A model generated the notes under the pieces. That model searched no databases. It was not told the origin of the DNA and saw nothing but the letters and a program-made list of their open reading frames with translations. The position numbers and the translations under genes were made by a program. From contig JAEPRB010000059.1 of assembly GCA_016758965.1 (NCBI GenBank), positions 62,001-126,000 on the forward strand: a stretch of DNA of 64,000 nucleotides, given 5' to 3'. The stretch is from Circinella minor. Taxonomy: Eukaryota > Mucoromycota > Mucoromycetes > Mucorales > Lichtheimiaceae. Each line of letters starts with the position of its first letter. Position 1 is the first letter of the stretch. Shown here piece by piece: positions 45,725 through 57,747 of this stretch.

Positions 45725-47770
45725 AATACTAAAGCCCTAAAAAATAAAAGCAGTGAATGTTTTAAAGTACAACACAAAGCAATCGGAAAAAGTCGTAAAA
45801 AAATACTTCCCAAACATAATGTCAAACTGCATAATGGAAAAAGCACAAACCATCTTATTCATGATAGCATACTACCCAAATCATATGGTATAAAGCTTAA
45901 CCAAACAGTAAACTTTGTAAACCCCTCCCTTTTTACAAGGTCGATCACTCCGGTTCGGTTTTGTTCAAATATGAACAAAATATTCAACAAACCGGCTGGC
46001 TGGCTATTCAGGCAGACATACTAGAGGCTAATGAAAGGCTCCAAAGTATACCCAAGGATCAAAAGAAAGAAAACTAGCATACTGACTGGCCAAGGTATAA
46101 TCTCCATACCAACCGATTCTAAAGCTAAGCTCCACTCCATCAGCAAACTTTGTAAATCCCTCCCTTTTCTACAAGGTCGATCACCCCGGTTCGGTTTCGT
46201 TCAAATAGGAACAAAATATTCAACAAACCGGCTGGCTGGCTATTCAGGCAGACATACTAGAGGCTAATGAAAAGGCTCCAAAGTATACCCAAGGATCAAA
46301 AGAAGAAGAACTAGCCCACTAAGTGGATGCCACCTGACAAACTTGTTCAATGCCCCTCTTTTTACAAGATCGATCACTCCGGTTCGGTTTTGCTCAAATA
46401 TGAACAAAATATTCAACAAACCGGCTGGCTGGCTATTCAGGCAGACATACTAGAGGCTAATGAAAGGCTCCAAAGTATACCCAAGGATCAAAAGGACGAG
46501 AGAATAGCCCATCATGATGAACAGCAGAACCAAGCGAGTACTACGTATCATTAAACAAAGGTCGCTACCAGTCCCTATTACGCAGCTCCTTTCATAAAGC
46601 ATTTGTAGCAACCCAGATCAAACTCCAGTCGCAAACTTGATTAATCCCACCCTTTTTTCGAAGGTTAATTACTTGCGGTTTTTTTATCCAGTTCATAATA
46701 AAACACTGAAGCCCTATAAAATAAAAGCAGTGAATGTTTTAAAGTACAACACAAAGCAATCGGAAAAAGTCGTAAAAAAATACTTCCCAAACATAATGTC
46801 AAACTGCATAATGGAAAAAGCACAAACCATCTTATTCATGATAGCATACTACCCAAATCATCTGGTATAAAGCTTAACCAAACAGTAAACTTTGTAAACC
46901 CCTCCCTTTTTACAAGGTCGATCACTCCGGTTCGGTTTTGTTCAAATATGAACAAAATATTCAACAAACCGGCTGGCTGGCTATTCAGGCAGACATACTA
47001 GAGGCTAATGAAAGGCTCCAAAGTATACCCAAGGATCAAAAGAAAGAAAACTAGCATACTGACTGGCCAAGGTATAATCTCCATACCAACCGATTCTAAA
47101 GCTAAGCTCCACTCCATCAGCAAACTTTGTAAATCCCTCCCTTTTCTACAAGGTCGATCACCCCGGTTCGGTTTCGTTCAAATAGGAACAAAATATTCAA
47201 CAAACCGGCTGGCTGGCTATTCAGGCAGACATACTAGAGGCTAATGAAAAGGCTCCAAAGTATACCCAAGGATCAAAAGAAGAAGAACTAGCCCACTAAG
47301 TGGATGCCACCTGACAAACTTGTTCAATGCCCCTCTTTTTACAAGATCGATCACTCCGGTTCGGTTTTGCTCAAATATGAACAAAATATTCAACAAACCG
47401 GCTGGCTGGCTATTCAGGCAGACATACTAGAGGCTAATATACTAGAGGCTAATGAAAGGCTCCAAAGTATACCCAAGGATCAAAAGGACGAGAGAATAGC
47501 CCATCAGGATGAACAGCAGAACCAAGCGAGTACTACGTATCATTAAACAAAGGTCACTACCAGTCCCCATTACGCAGCTCCTTTCATAAACCATTTGTAG
47601 CAGCCCAGAACAAACTTCAGTCGCAAACTTGATTAATCCCACTTTTTTTTTTCCCAACATTAATCACCGGGTCCGGTTTTGTCCCAGCATGAAGAAGATA
47701 CTCAACGATTCTCCCATGGCTATCCATTAAAATTGCCAAGTATACCCAGGGATCAGAAGAAGAAGAATAA
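45725..47770. repeat. 977-bp tandem duplication with nested 190-240-bp repeats
   Basis: Two units (about 45725-46701 and 46702-47680) are almost identical at an offset of 977 bp. Each holds three imperfect copies of a subunit containing TCGATCAC(T/C)CCGGTTCGG, CAACAAACCGGCTGGCTGG and CATACTAGAGGCTAATGA, near 45941, 46177 and 46370 in unit 1 and near 46918, 47154 and 47347 in unit 2. A diverged seventh copy follows at about 47632-47770. One frame of the subunit reads KYEQNIQQTGWLAIQADILE and continues ANERLQSIPKDQK, so the subunit may derive from a repeat protein, but stops interrupt every unit. The last copy of unit 2 has an extra 15-bp tandem step ATACTAGAGGCTAAT that is absent from unit 1. 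Confidence 0.85.
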
Positions 47771-48204
47771 ATCATGAAAAGAGATGCTAGCCCATTTTGA
47801 ATTTCAGCCTACAATCGTATGAAAAAGTATATTCATAAATATTTCTATAGTAACATTATTTATTCAATGAGTATACACATAATGCAAAACATATTGTTAC
47901 CTAGCAGCAAAAGTCTATATTTTTTTGGAAAAAAAAATGTCAGCAACTGCATTTTGCTGATATATTTTGCATGCACATATACTTTCCACGGGCTCTGGTC
48001 AGAATGAAAATATACCTTCTGTGACGTAACTTGCCAGAAAATTCCCAACTTCACCTTTTTGGTATTCCGCGCTGTCACACATTTGATGACCTTTTCCATT
48101 GTTTCCTTTATTTTACTGGTCAGTTTTACTGATAACATTACTTACATCACTCATATATAATATGATGAATCTTTACATTCAACTTTCTCTCTCACCTTTT
48201 TCCC
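47771..48204. other. Intergenic, no gene seen
   Basis: A+T-rich DNA between the tandem repeat and the EVK-family pseudogene; no credible gene. Confidence 0.5.
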
Positions 48205-48720
48205 TGATTTATGGCCTATAACAATAATTATGAAAAAAAATCTTGAAAAAGATCGTAAACAACTGTTACAAATAGTCAATGACAATCTTAAAAGATTGGA
48301 GAGAAGTCAAAATGCACAAAAAGGTGCCGAGGCCTACAGTTGGAGAAGAAGACTGGTCAAAAATTATTCAAAAAGCTCCTGAACAAACTTCTACATGCTC
48401 CTCCTCTTCCACACCTTTTAATTCAAACAAACTTAAATATTCGTTTTAATGTTGATAACATTAAACTAAAGAAAAATTCGGTTTTTTGCTATTGGGTAAA
48501 TGATATGTGAAATATCAAATTTGTTATGTTTTCAATATATTTAACTTTTCTGTGATAACAACATCTTCACCTTTGGCTTCAGTTTAATTCCTCGCATCAG
48601 TATTGCCCCTTTGTCTACTGCTAATGCTCCTTCACCCACTGGTAATGCTCCTTCATCCACTGGCGATTCTCCTTTGTCCACTGACAATGCCCCTCCGTCC
48701 ACTGACAATGCTCCCCTCTG
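48205..48720 (+). pseudogene. Degenerate 5' copy of the EVK-family gene with an expanded 21-bp repeat
   Basis: Aligns with exon 1 (from about 49650) and the beginning of exon 2 (about 50020-50130) of the intact gene. Shared segments include ATGGCCTATAACAAT, GAAAAAGATCGTA, AATGCACAAAAAGGT and TTAATGTTGATAA. A one-base insertion near 48349 (GAAGAAGAC against GAAGAGAC) and other indels shift the frame, and the lysine-rich start is eroded. In the exon-2 part a 21-bp unit AATGCTCC.TC..CCACTGG (NAPxSTG) is repeated about five times (48598-48718), against about three divergent units in the intact gene. The copy then stops abruptly; the nuclease-like C-terminal part is missing. Confidence 0.8.
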
Positions 48721-48734
48721 ATTTTAATATATAC

Positions 48735-49145
48735 ACACTTCTTTTTAGTCATTGTAACTTTTGATGATGTTGTTTATAACGAATCAAAACTTCGGTTTTT
48801 TGTCTTTTTCTTTTTAATGTCATGTATAAGACACTGATATAAATTATGAATTACTATTTTAAAAACTGAAATAAACTACGTTTTATCAAAAGAAAAAAAT
48901 AAAAAAGCTAAGGAGATTGTTTTAAAGGAATGGATCATCTTGTGTCTTATTTTTTTGCTCTCCTTATAAAAAAAAATGTCATTGTATTGTTTCCTTTCTG
49001 CATGCGTAATACAATGATGGCTTCTTTTCTTAGAAACTACAACAATAAACATAAATAATGGATTAAATGTATATTACGTTATTATTATGAAATAAACTTC
49101 AAGAATCCCTTTGATCCCACATGTAAATATGTACATATTATACGT
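48735..49145. repeat. Dispersed segmental duplicate (partner 37367-37790)
   Basis: Non-coding segment homologous to the DNA upstream of b561 gene 2, at perhaps 80-85% by eye, with indels. It sits directly after the EVK pseudogene and before the duplicated EVK-gene leader, so three different duplicated pieces are juxtaposed in 1.4 kb. Confidence 0.75.
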
Positions 49146-49314
49146 ACTCAGTAATTCGAACTGTTATTTATCACATTTTTTTTTATCAACAAACAAATAA
49201 GAAGTAATTATACGACAAAATCGTTTATCAATTCATTTTGAAATACGTAGAATCAATCAAAATTAATATGAATAAATATTCTTGATTAAAATGTTACAAA
49301 ATCTTCTATCATTA

Positions 49315-49607
49315 TAATTATTATTATTTTGATAAAGGGAAAAAGCGGGGCATTGTCGGCATATATCTAATATCGCGTCCCCCCGCCCATTTTTATTCTT
49401 CGCGTCTTTTTATTCACACTTGCATTTATCATTCCAATTGTTTATTTTTTCTCTCAATAGTTCTTTTTTTTTTCAAATTATCATTTTAATATAATTCAAT
49501 CTTTGTCTATATTCTTCATTGCCTTTTCTCATAAGAAAAAAAAAATTCCATTATATAATTGTATAATTTTCATACCTTTTTTCCAAACTATTGTCAAATT
49601 TTACTAC
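49315..49607 (+). promoter_or_regulatory. Promoter/5' leader of the EVK-family gene, duplicated at 44421
   Basis: Up to about 49569 nearly identical to 44421-44683. The strong conservation of a non-coding segment with G+C-rich islands (AAAGCGGGGC, CGCGTCCCCCCGCC, TTCGCGTC) followed by a CT-rich tract (CTCTCAATAGTTC) suggests a recent duplication. The CT-rich tract close to the start is typical of fungal promoters. The last 40 bases before the ATG differ between copies. Confidence 0.5.
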
Positions 49608-51566
49608 ATGCCCTATTTTGACGAAACTCCCGTTTCAAAATGGTCTATCACTATGGCCTATAACAATTATCAAAAAAAACATCCTGAAAAAGATCGTAGA
49701 CAACTACTACAAATAATTAACGATGATCTTAAAGCATTGGAGAAAAGTAAAAATGCACAAAAAGGTCCCAAGGCCTACAGCTGGAGAAGAGACTGGTCAA
49801 AAATCATTCGAAAAGTTCCTGAACAAACTTCTATATGCTCCTCCTCCTCCTCTTCCACACCTCTTGATAAAACGGACTCAAATATTCATTTTAATGTTGA
49901 TAATATTAAGCTAACGGAAAATTCGGTTTTTACTGTTGGGTAAATGATATATGAAATATCAAACTTGTTATATTTTCAATATAATTAACTGTGTTTTATT
50001 TTGAAAAAATAATAGTGGCAGTAACGTAATAACAACATCTCCATCTTCCGGCTTCAGTTCTATTCCTCCCACCAGTAATGCTCCTATGTCTACTACTAAT
50101 ACTCTTCCTTCCACTAGTACTGGTCCATCTACGGATGATTTATCTTTATTCGATCAGTCATTTGCAATTCAAGATTCAACAGGAGCAAAAAGAAACATTG
50201 ATTCTATACTGGTAATTAATAAAATCATATGTTTCAATCACACACTCCTATTGTTATTGTTTATAACTCATTTATATATTGCCATTTGCTTCTTTAGGAA
50301 ATAAATGATGATAGTTTTGATACTCACAAACGTCGACGTTATGTATTGAACTATATGGTGAATGTTGACAGGTGTTGGGAACCATCGACTTATTTGACTC
50401 TACAAAACTTAAACATTACCCAAAAGTTTCAGGAATTTCGAAATCGGTCTATCCTCCTTGCTGACGCCAAACATAACATTTCAGACAATCGTCTTCTTTC
50501 CTTAAGCAATATCTTCTCTATCACCCCATCACAATCGACTTCTTGTTTGCACCGTGTTCACCCATCTTATTACAAATCCATTATGAAACTTATTAAACGT
50601 AAACAAGGTTGGGCTTCACTCCCATTTCCAGCACGTACATGGTGCAGTACGGTCGACGAATTAATTGGTAGAAGAGACAAATTACCCGTGAAGAAACTCT
50701 ATGCTTTAATTCGAAAATTTGGTAACGCATCAGCAGCAGCATTTGGTGATGGAGACTCCGATGATGATGATGATGATGAAAATGAAGATGATGATAATGA
50801 TGATAACAAAAATAACCACGGTAACACCAACACCATCAATGAAAATAAGGATCTGGACGACCACACTGACGATGACGATGACGATGATGAAAACGTTGAT
50901 GATTTGTTATTAACTACTAATATCCTTGATAACCTGGTCGGTGCGTTTCAGAATTGGATTGATAATTGTGTTTTCGAGTCAACCTTTATACAGCAGCATT
51001 TATCACCTTTTATGATCCCTGTATTTCAAAGACTTTCCATTACATTACGACTGGGGGAAACGCATGTTAACAATGATCCAACTTCTTTATTAGCTGACTA
51101 TGTCGGCACATACCAAACCACAAGTGGCAATAAATTCGATGTTCTCTCCTGCGAAGTCAAACCATTTGGTAAAAAATCAAGCTCTCAAGTACAATCAGAT
51201 TTCACAAAACTTGGAAAAGAATTAAAGCAGATGGTAGACAAGTTGTTGGATTATGGGATAGAATCGCCAGTTGTCGTTGGGGTATTAGTGGAGGGCTACA
51301 GTATGAAGACTTATTCGATGCGTTTAGTTGAAGATGGATGTTATATATTTTATGAACATGGTTCGTTAACATTATTGAGATCGCCACAAGATGTACATGG
51401 AGTACCAATTATTATTGAACACTTAATCCAACTTGGAAACATTTTACAAGACACGCTCAAAAATATTGATACTCGATCTCTTTCTACTGATACACCTAAC
51501 AATGCTCCTGTCTATTGGAAGCGACAGTCATCTGGCACCCCTTTACGTACAAATGAAGAACGATGA
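49608..51566 (+). CDS. EVK-motif protein of a multicopy family, possible PD-(D/E)XK fold, about 598 aa
   Basis: Exons 49608-49939, 50016-50211 and 50298-51566, GT-AG introns, in frame. I chose the ATG of MPYFDETPVSKW because upstream in-frame codons lie inside the duplicated leader. Residues 1-110 are basic. About 120-150 are Ser/Thr/Pro-rich with 7-residue repeats. The middle holds a roughly 60-residue Asp/Glu/Asn tract. The last 180 residues contain LADYVGTYQ, KFDVLSCEVKPFGKK, a long amphipathic helix KLGKELKQMVDKLLDYG, VVVGVLVEGYSMKTYSMRL and an HLIQLGNIL helix. A beta strand with D, then E-V-K, then helix and strand is the PD-(D/E)XK nuclease pattern (Asp before, Glu-x-Lys), but the fold is my inference. 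Partial copies occur at 9218-9794, 48205-48720 and 44421-44683 (leader only). I do not recognise a characterised homologue. Confidence 0.8.
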
Positions 51567-53372
51567 AATGTTTGTTTTATTTCATTTTGATATACCTCTT
51601 TTTTTTTCTTCTTACTTCTCATCATTAATTACTCTCTCTCTCAAATTTAATTCATTTATTATCTTTATATTGTAACAACTCTTAATCATGTATTATATAT
51701 ATATATATTTCTGGAAATCAATAACATTCATCTCAAGTGCTATTAAAAGAAAGTCGATGTCTATTTGCTCTATAGTATATACCTTATAAAAGTACTCTAC
51801 CTCCATTATTGTGCAGTTTCAAATCAAGTGACTTGCTAAATCAATCATTCTCATAAATTCAAACATACTGATCATCTGATTTCATTTTGTAATATGCAGA
51901 TGTTTTTTTTTCGTGCGTTTCAATGAAAAAAAAAACTATTTGATTAATAGTGATAATATCTTTTGTTACGTATTCTTAAAGGCATCGAATAATAAAGGAA
52001 CAAGTGGATTATACATTGTCTCGTTTATTACATACTAATAAGGGGGGTTATAGATGTTGCAAATATCATCCGCAGAAATATTAGGAAATATTTATGTACC
52101 GCAATCCACTTTAACTGTATATACGAAATGATATAATTTCCAACTTGTAAATTCCCCTTGGTAGAGATTTCCCTGAAAATCGAAGGGATTAATGAGAATA
52201 AAAAGATTTTATTTGGCTTACGCGATTGTATCCCGTAACTGTTATTATGATTATTCTCAAAAAGAAGACGATTCCATGCTTGTTTGCGTAGGAGTATTAG
52301 GTACATTATCATACCAAATCATCAGTAAAGTATTATTTAAGTGGTTTATATCATGCCATCCAGCAAATGAGCAATAACCACCTGGGATAACAATACACAT
52401 TGAGTTTTTTTAACCTCCAAAAGATATAAAGCCCAAAAGATATAAGTGAATTAATTGTGCACGAATTAATACAAGTGAAAAAGAGGTAGTTGTTCGATCG
52501 TTTTCCAACCATCATAAAATATCTTTTCTGCTGCATCCACAATCAGATTCACTTGTTTTTATTCGGCTACAAAATATATACTTTTTAGTAGTGATATAGA
52601 GTAGCAAATTGAACGTCCTATAAGGATGGATAGACTATTTTTTTTTTTTGTAATATTATCTACCTGTTTGCACAACAGTAGTAAATGACTTTTCCTGTGG
52701 ATAGATTGATAGTATCAATAATATTCGTACCAGGAACAAATTTATTATTAATGAATAAGCCAATGTCTTTACAGCAGAAAAAAAAGTGTGGATACGTATG
52801 TGATGGAACCAAGAGGAACAAATGATTTACACAACTTTAAAATCTAGTAGTATCATAGATGAAAGAGTTTGCTTTTTAATAAATTAAATTGCAACAAAAA
52901 AAAAACATTTTACTTATTCATCGAAATGATAATAAAGACACAAACCATGTAATAATGCGAGCGTAAAATATCCGATAATAAAGATACAAAAACAAAAAAC
53001 GTAGGAAGCAAATGCCCATGAGGAAGCAAATGTAAAAAACTATGAAATGCAAAATCGTAAATTCATGGTAGGCTAAATTTCAGCAAAACCAAAATTCTCG
53101 GAGCGCAAAAAAAAAAAAAAAATGGGGGGACCACCCGAAATATATTTAATAAACATTCCATATTCATGTTATAAATATTCGTACTACCCGTTCACCTGCA
53201 TAATTCATTGGTTATTGTAGCCAAAGTTAAAAAGAGCCGGTGACGTTTCCGAGATTTTTTTTTTTGTTCTCTTGCTCACTATTTTCTCTCTCTCTCTCTT
53301 TCTTTTCCCCTTTTTCTTTCTTTCTCTTTTTTTTTTTTTCCTTTTTTCAAACCAGGAACCCTTCATTACAAT
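51567..53372. other. Intergenic, no gene seen
   Basis: About 1.8 kb of A+T-rich DNA. Frames near 52028-52542 on both strands lack motifs. The last 130 bases form a polypyrimidine tract (CTCTCTCTCT, TTCTTTCTTTC) ahead of the RNA-binding protein start, a usual fungal promoter/leader context. Confidence 0.5.
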
Positions 53373-55284
53373 ATGGTATTTCCTAGTAGTATTACTCCTT
53401 CTCCAAATGACGGTTGTAAAGCATTATATATTGGTAATCTAGATGCAAGAGTGACAGATTCCATGTTGCGCGAGATCTTTTCTGTTACTGGTCACGTCAA
53501 AAGTGTCAAAGTTATTCCAGATAAAAATGTATGTTGTTTCTCTCTCTCTTTTCTTTTATATGTATATTATACTGACAATAATAACAACTGATTATTTGAG
53601 TCACCACCATCTTCCTTATATACAACTTTATTAGATGTCTCACGGTGGATGTAACTATGGATTTATTGAATTTATTGATCATCGTACAGCAGAACAAGCA
53701 TTATTAACAATGAGTGGTAGACGTATTTTTAGTAATGTATGTATTATAGGAATGTATGTGTACTAATACAAATAGTGATGAGACATTTATTCTTAAATAT
53801 TTACACTTTATTTTATTTTTTTTGGCAGGAAATTAAAGTAAATTGGGCAGCTCAAGGATCAACACAAAAGGATGATACATCAAAAGATTATCATATTTTT
53901 ATTGGCGATCTTTGTCCTGAAGTCAGTGATGATGTATTAGCAAAAGCATTCGGAGTATTTAACAGCATGTCGTAAGTGATTTACTTTTTTTTTTTTTGCA
54001 AGTGTTGGAAGGGAGGAGGGCTTTTAATAGAATGGCATGAAAAAGGGGAGAGACAAAGAAAGAAAAATAAAAGAGATTAACTTCATATTTCTTTCTTTTT
54101 CATTCGGCTCAAATCTATATTTTTATACAAAAAAAAAAAAGTGATGCACGAGTCATGTGGGATATGAATACCGGAAAGTCGCGAGGCTTTGGATTTGTTG
54201 CATTTAAAAACAAGGCACACGCTGAACAAGCTATTGCTACAATGAATGGTGAACGGCTAGGTTCCCGCGCCATCCGGGTCAATTGGGCAAATCAAAAAAA
54301 TACAAATAATCATCACCATAATACTACTACTACTACTACTATTACTACCACTACTACACCAACTGCCAATACCACTAATATACCAACACCTACAACTACC
54401 CCTGCTGTACCTGCTGTACCTGCTGTACCTGCTGTACCTGCTGCTGCTGGTAAATGATAATCTACTATATATATGTGTGTGCATCATTATTTTTTAACAA
54501 AAACATATTTGATTTACATGTAGTCCCGATGCAATATGTTATGCCTTTCGAACAAGTTTTAACACAAACATCTGCTTATAATACAACTGTGTATGTTGGT
54601 AATTTATCACAAAAAATAACGCGTAAGTTCTTTTTGTTTATTATTTCTATTTGTTTTTTATCTAGTTTTTAATACATTTTTTTTACATTTAAAAAAATTA
54701 GAAAATGACTTGGTACCTTTGTTCCAACGTTATGGTGGTATCATGGATATCCGACTTCAACCTGAACGTGGTTTTGCATTTATAAAGTATGTATTTGTTA
54801 CTTTATTTCACGTTTACATTTATTTATTATTAGTATTAAAGTGTTTTTTTAACTTGTTTTATTTTACAAATGTTTAAAAAGGATGGATATGCATGAAACT
54901 GCAGCATTAGCAATATACTCATTACAAGGTGCAACTGTAAATGGTCGAATTATGAAGGTAAGTAATCTTTGTCTTTTCTTTTTAACTTGGTTACCGTGGT
55001 GATAAGTCATAGATATTCCGTTTTCTTTTTTTGGAAAAAAAAAGCGGCATGTTCTCTTTTCTTATTGAACCTTATAAATCTTTAATATATAGTTATCTTG
55101 GGGTCGTGATCGTTCATCTTCGCAAGATAGTAATCACTCATCTAATACAAGTTTTTATAACTATTATCAACAACCTCCATTACCAACATCGCATCAACAA
55201 CAACAACCTAATCTTATTCATCATCATTATCCACAACATCATCAAGCACAACATCCGGCATATTATCAACAATATTCACATTAA
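53373..55284 (+). CDS. PUB1: TIA1/Pub1-type RNA-binding protein with three RRMs, about 386 aa
   Basis: Eight exons: 53373-53528, 53635-53736, 53829-53971, 54142-54449, 54524-54622, 54702-54786, 54882-54957 and 55093-55284. RRM1 (about 15-93) has [10 protein letters not shown] (RNP2) and NYGFIEFI (RNP1). RRM2 (about 107-182) has [10 protein letters not shown] and [12 protein letters not shown]3 (about 258-328) has [10 protein letters not shown] and RGFAFIK. The order, spacing and WGRDRSS after RRM3 fit the TIA-1/TIAR/Pub1 family, poly(U)-binding proteins that bind mRNA 3' regions and join stress granules. The linker between RRM2 and RRM3 contains an Asn/His/Thr tract and a fivefold Val-Pro-Ala repeat. 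The C-terminus is Gln/His/Pro-rich, prion-like. The family identity is firm; the choice of symbol (PUB1 rather than TIA1) is by fungal convention. Confidence 0.92.
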
Positions 55285-57390
55285 TAATAAATAATGGACC
55301 CGTCATTTTTGTTGTCATTGATTATAATAACCGGTTATAACATCTTTTTCTTTTTTTTTTTTTTCGTTTGATTTCTATTATTATTATTATTATTTTCTTT
55401 TGTTATTTTCAACAATAGCAAAAGAAAAAAAAAACATTCAATATTTTTACCATCTATCATTTCATCAAAAAAAAAACATTTTTTTTGAAAGCATGCTAAT
55501 ATACCATATACACACACAGATATAGTTACCACTATAGTATAAATTACTGTTTAGCTACGTATAGGTAACCAAAAATTTATTGCTTTTTATCATCTAGTAT
55601 ATATATATATATATATATATAGTACGAATATACCTCTTCTTTGTCTTCTTGTTTGCGAAAATTCATGTGGAATTATCCAACACCTTCTCCGTTATAAAAT
55701 ATACATAACCTATTTTTTTTTGTTTTGTTTTGTTATAATAAAGCCTCGTGATCGTATCATATCGTTTTATTTATTTTTTGGGTATTTTTATTTTTTGACA
55801 AAATTAATATATATAAGTTGTTGTTGTTGTTGTTGTTGTTGTTAATTTAATCAGATGATTTAAAGCACTTTTTTTTTTCTCATAAAAAAAAAACAAAAAC
55901 AAAATAATATAAATAGTCTGTGTGGCAAATTTCACGTCTATTTGCTTTAACGATGTTGAGGAACGTTAACAAAAAACGAGAATCAATCACTAATAATCAT
56001 ATCAAATTTTCTTTTTTTTCAATCTTTAACTATGACTGTAAAAAATAGCAAGTTGATTAGTCTGCTCAATCATTGTAAATTCATATATCATCTCTTCCGT
56101 GTTACTACTACTTGGGTATACCTCATACAGCGATATCTTGTTTTTTTTATCACTAAAACAACTAGCCTTTTTTTCTTTTGTGTTTGTAGTAGCGTTTGTA
56201 TATAGTGTTACTTGTTATCAAAAAAGAAAATGATATAAGTTTAATATATCATAACTTATACACTTTTATGCAAAATACAATACCAAGTCATAATTTATAC
56301 GTAAGCGAGAGTAAAAAGAGAGAGAGAATAACGTTATAAGCAACCAACATGATGTAACTCGGGTTACTTGACTTGGGAATAAATCAATATTAACCGTAAT
56401 TGTTTATGATCAACAAGTAAAAAAAAATCAATTTTTTTGCACTCGTGATGCTTTTTTTTTTGTAACTCGTCAAAACACTTTTGATATTTAACTTGAGTCT
56501 CTTGTATAAAAATTATTATTTATTTTATCCAAATATCAGAATAGATCCGATAAAAACTCGAACCTGAAAGAAAAGGTGCCACTTGGTCTCGGTAAATGAC
56601 GTCCCGACGGTACGACAAATGTCGGAGGTCATGAGAACCTTACCTTGGTTTTTACAGGTGTTCGCCGTTATGATCGGATTTTTTCTTTCTAACCAAAGGC
56701 TTCTGCTTGTACTTTTATATTTGTATTTGTATTTTTTTTCAACTTTATATGCAATTGATTCAAATAAATAAAAATATGCTTGGTCTTGCATATAAAACTT
56801 TATTCTCGGCATAAGACAAAAACATATTTATCTTTTGTTTCATCGACATTTTTTTTTTTTGAAATAGCCCATCATTCAAGTTCGTAGATATGCTATTTTG
56901 TTTATCTAAATCAAAAAGAAAAAAAAAAACCAAGAAACCTTGGCAACACACGTTGTTATCGCAACTTTCATATATTCTTCTTCATAAATCGAAAATGCAG
57001 GGTTGCAGCTTATACAAATATTTTTTTTCACACGGATTGGGTATAATAATTGTTGTTATAAAGTTATTGCTATTCATGCAAAACCGTTACATTATAAACT
57101 ACTGTCGGTTTTGTATATATAAAATGAGTCTTAAATATCGGAAGACATTACATGAAAATCGGTATGTGTGTGTGTGTGTATCTGTATGTACGTATGTTAC
57201 ACAAAACGTAATCGCGAAGTACAAAAGTTACGCCAAGTTTTTACTCGGCATTTAAGCAAAAATTATATAAATCCGTATCTCTTTTTCTTTTCTTTTCTTT
57301 CCTTCTCTTTTTTTTTTTATTTTTTAACAAAACGTAATAAACATCCCCTCAGCAAACACAACAAAATAATAATAATAATAATAAATCATT
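55285..57390. other. Intergenic, no gene seen
   Basis: About 2.1 kb. Contains a TA run (55601-55622), a GTT repeat (55817-55843) and A/T runs. A patch at about 56570-56680 is less A+T-rich (GACGTCCCGACGG, GTTCGCCGTTATGATCGG) but carries no convincing frame. Near 57263 a TATATAAA box followed by a long CT tract and TAA repeat precede the inhibitor gene. Confidence 0.5.
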
Positions 57391-57747
57391 ATGTCTGGTA
57401 ATTTTCTTGCTACTTTTAAATCTTTTTTTGATATTTTTACTGACAAACCATCCGCGTCGTCGCCTTCATCATCACCGGCCGCGAATGATAATAATTCTAA
57501 AAATAAAGGATCCAGCTATATTGTTACTTTCAAGAAAGACACTCCCGATGAAGTGATTGATTCCGAAGTCCAAAAGGCCAAGGACTCCGGTGCTAACGTC
57601 ACCCAGGTCTATAAATCTGCTCTCAGAGGTTATGCCGTCACTGTTCCTGACGATCTCGTCAGCTCATTCTCGCTTAAGCATGACAATGTTCAAAACATTG
57701 AAGCTGACGGTGAAGTGACTACTCAAGGAAAGGCACTTCTTGCTTAA
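57391..57747 (+). CDS. Inhibitor I9 domain protein, proteinase B inhibitor-like, 118 aa
   Basis: Single exon. After a roughly 45-residue Ser/Pro/Asn-rich N-terminus, about residues 47-113 form an I9 inhibitor domain: SYIVTFKKDTPDEVID, EVQKAKDSGANVTQVYKSAL, RGYAVTVPDDL and NVQNIEADGEV. This is the pattern of Pbi2-type inhibitors, which block vacuolar subtilisin-like proteinase B and also assist vacuole fusion in yeast. It is not attached to a protease, so it is a free inhibitor rather than a propeptide. Codon usage is notably C-ending and G+C-richer than its neighbours, consistent with high expression. A TATA-like box and CT-rich leader precede it. Confidence 0.85.
   Translation: MSGNFLATFKSFFDIFTDKPSASSPSSSPAANDNNSKNKGSSYIVTFKKDTPDEVIDSEVQKAKDSGANVTQVYKSALRGYAVTVPDDLVSSFSLKHDNVQNIEADGEVTTQGKALLA

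Noticed and set aside
46031..47546. Repeated 75-80 codon frames in the 977-bp repeat
   Set aside because: Each is ended by stops between subunits. They may descend from a repeat protein but are not credible genes now; reported as a repeat instead.
50719..50913. Met-rich frame MVTHQQQHLVM
   Set aside because: Frame shadow of the Asp-rich tract of the EVK-family gene.
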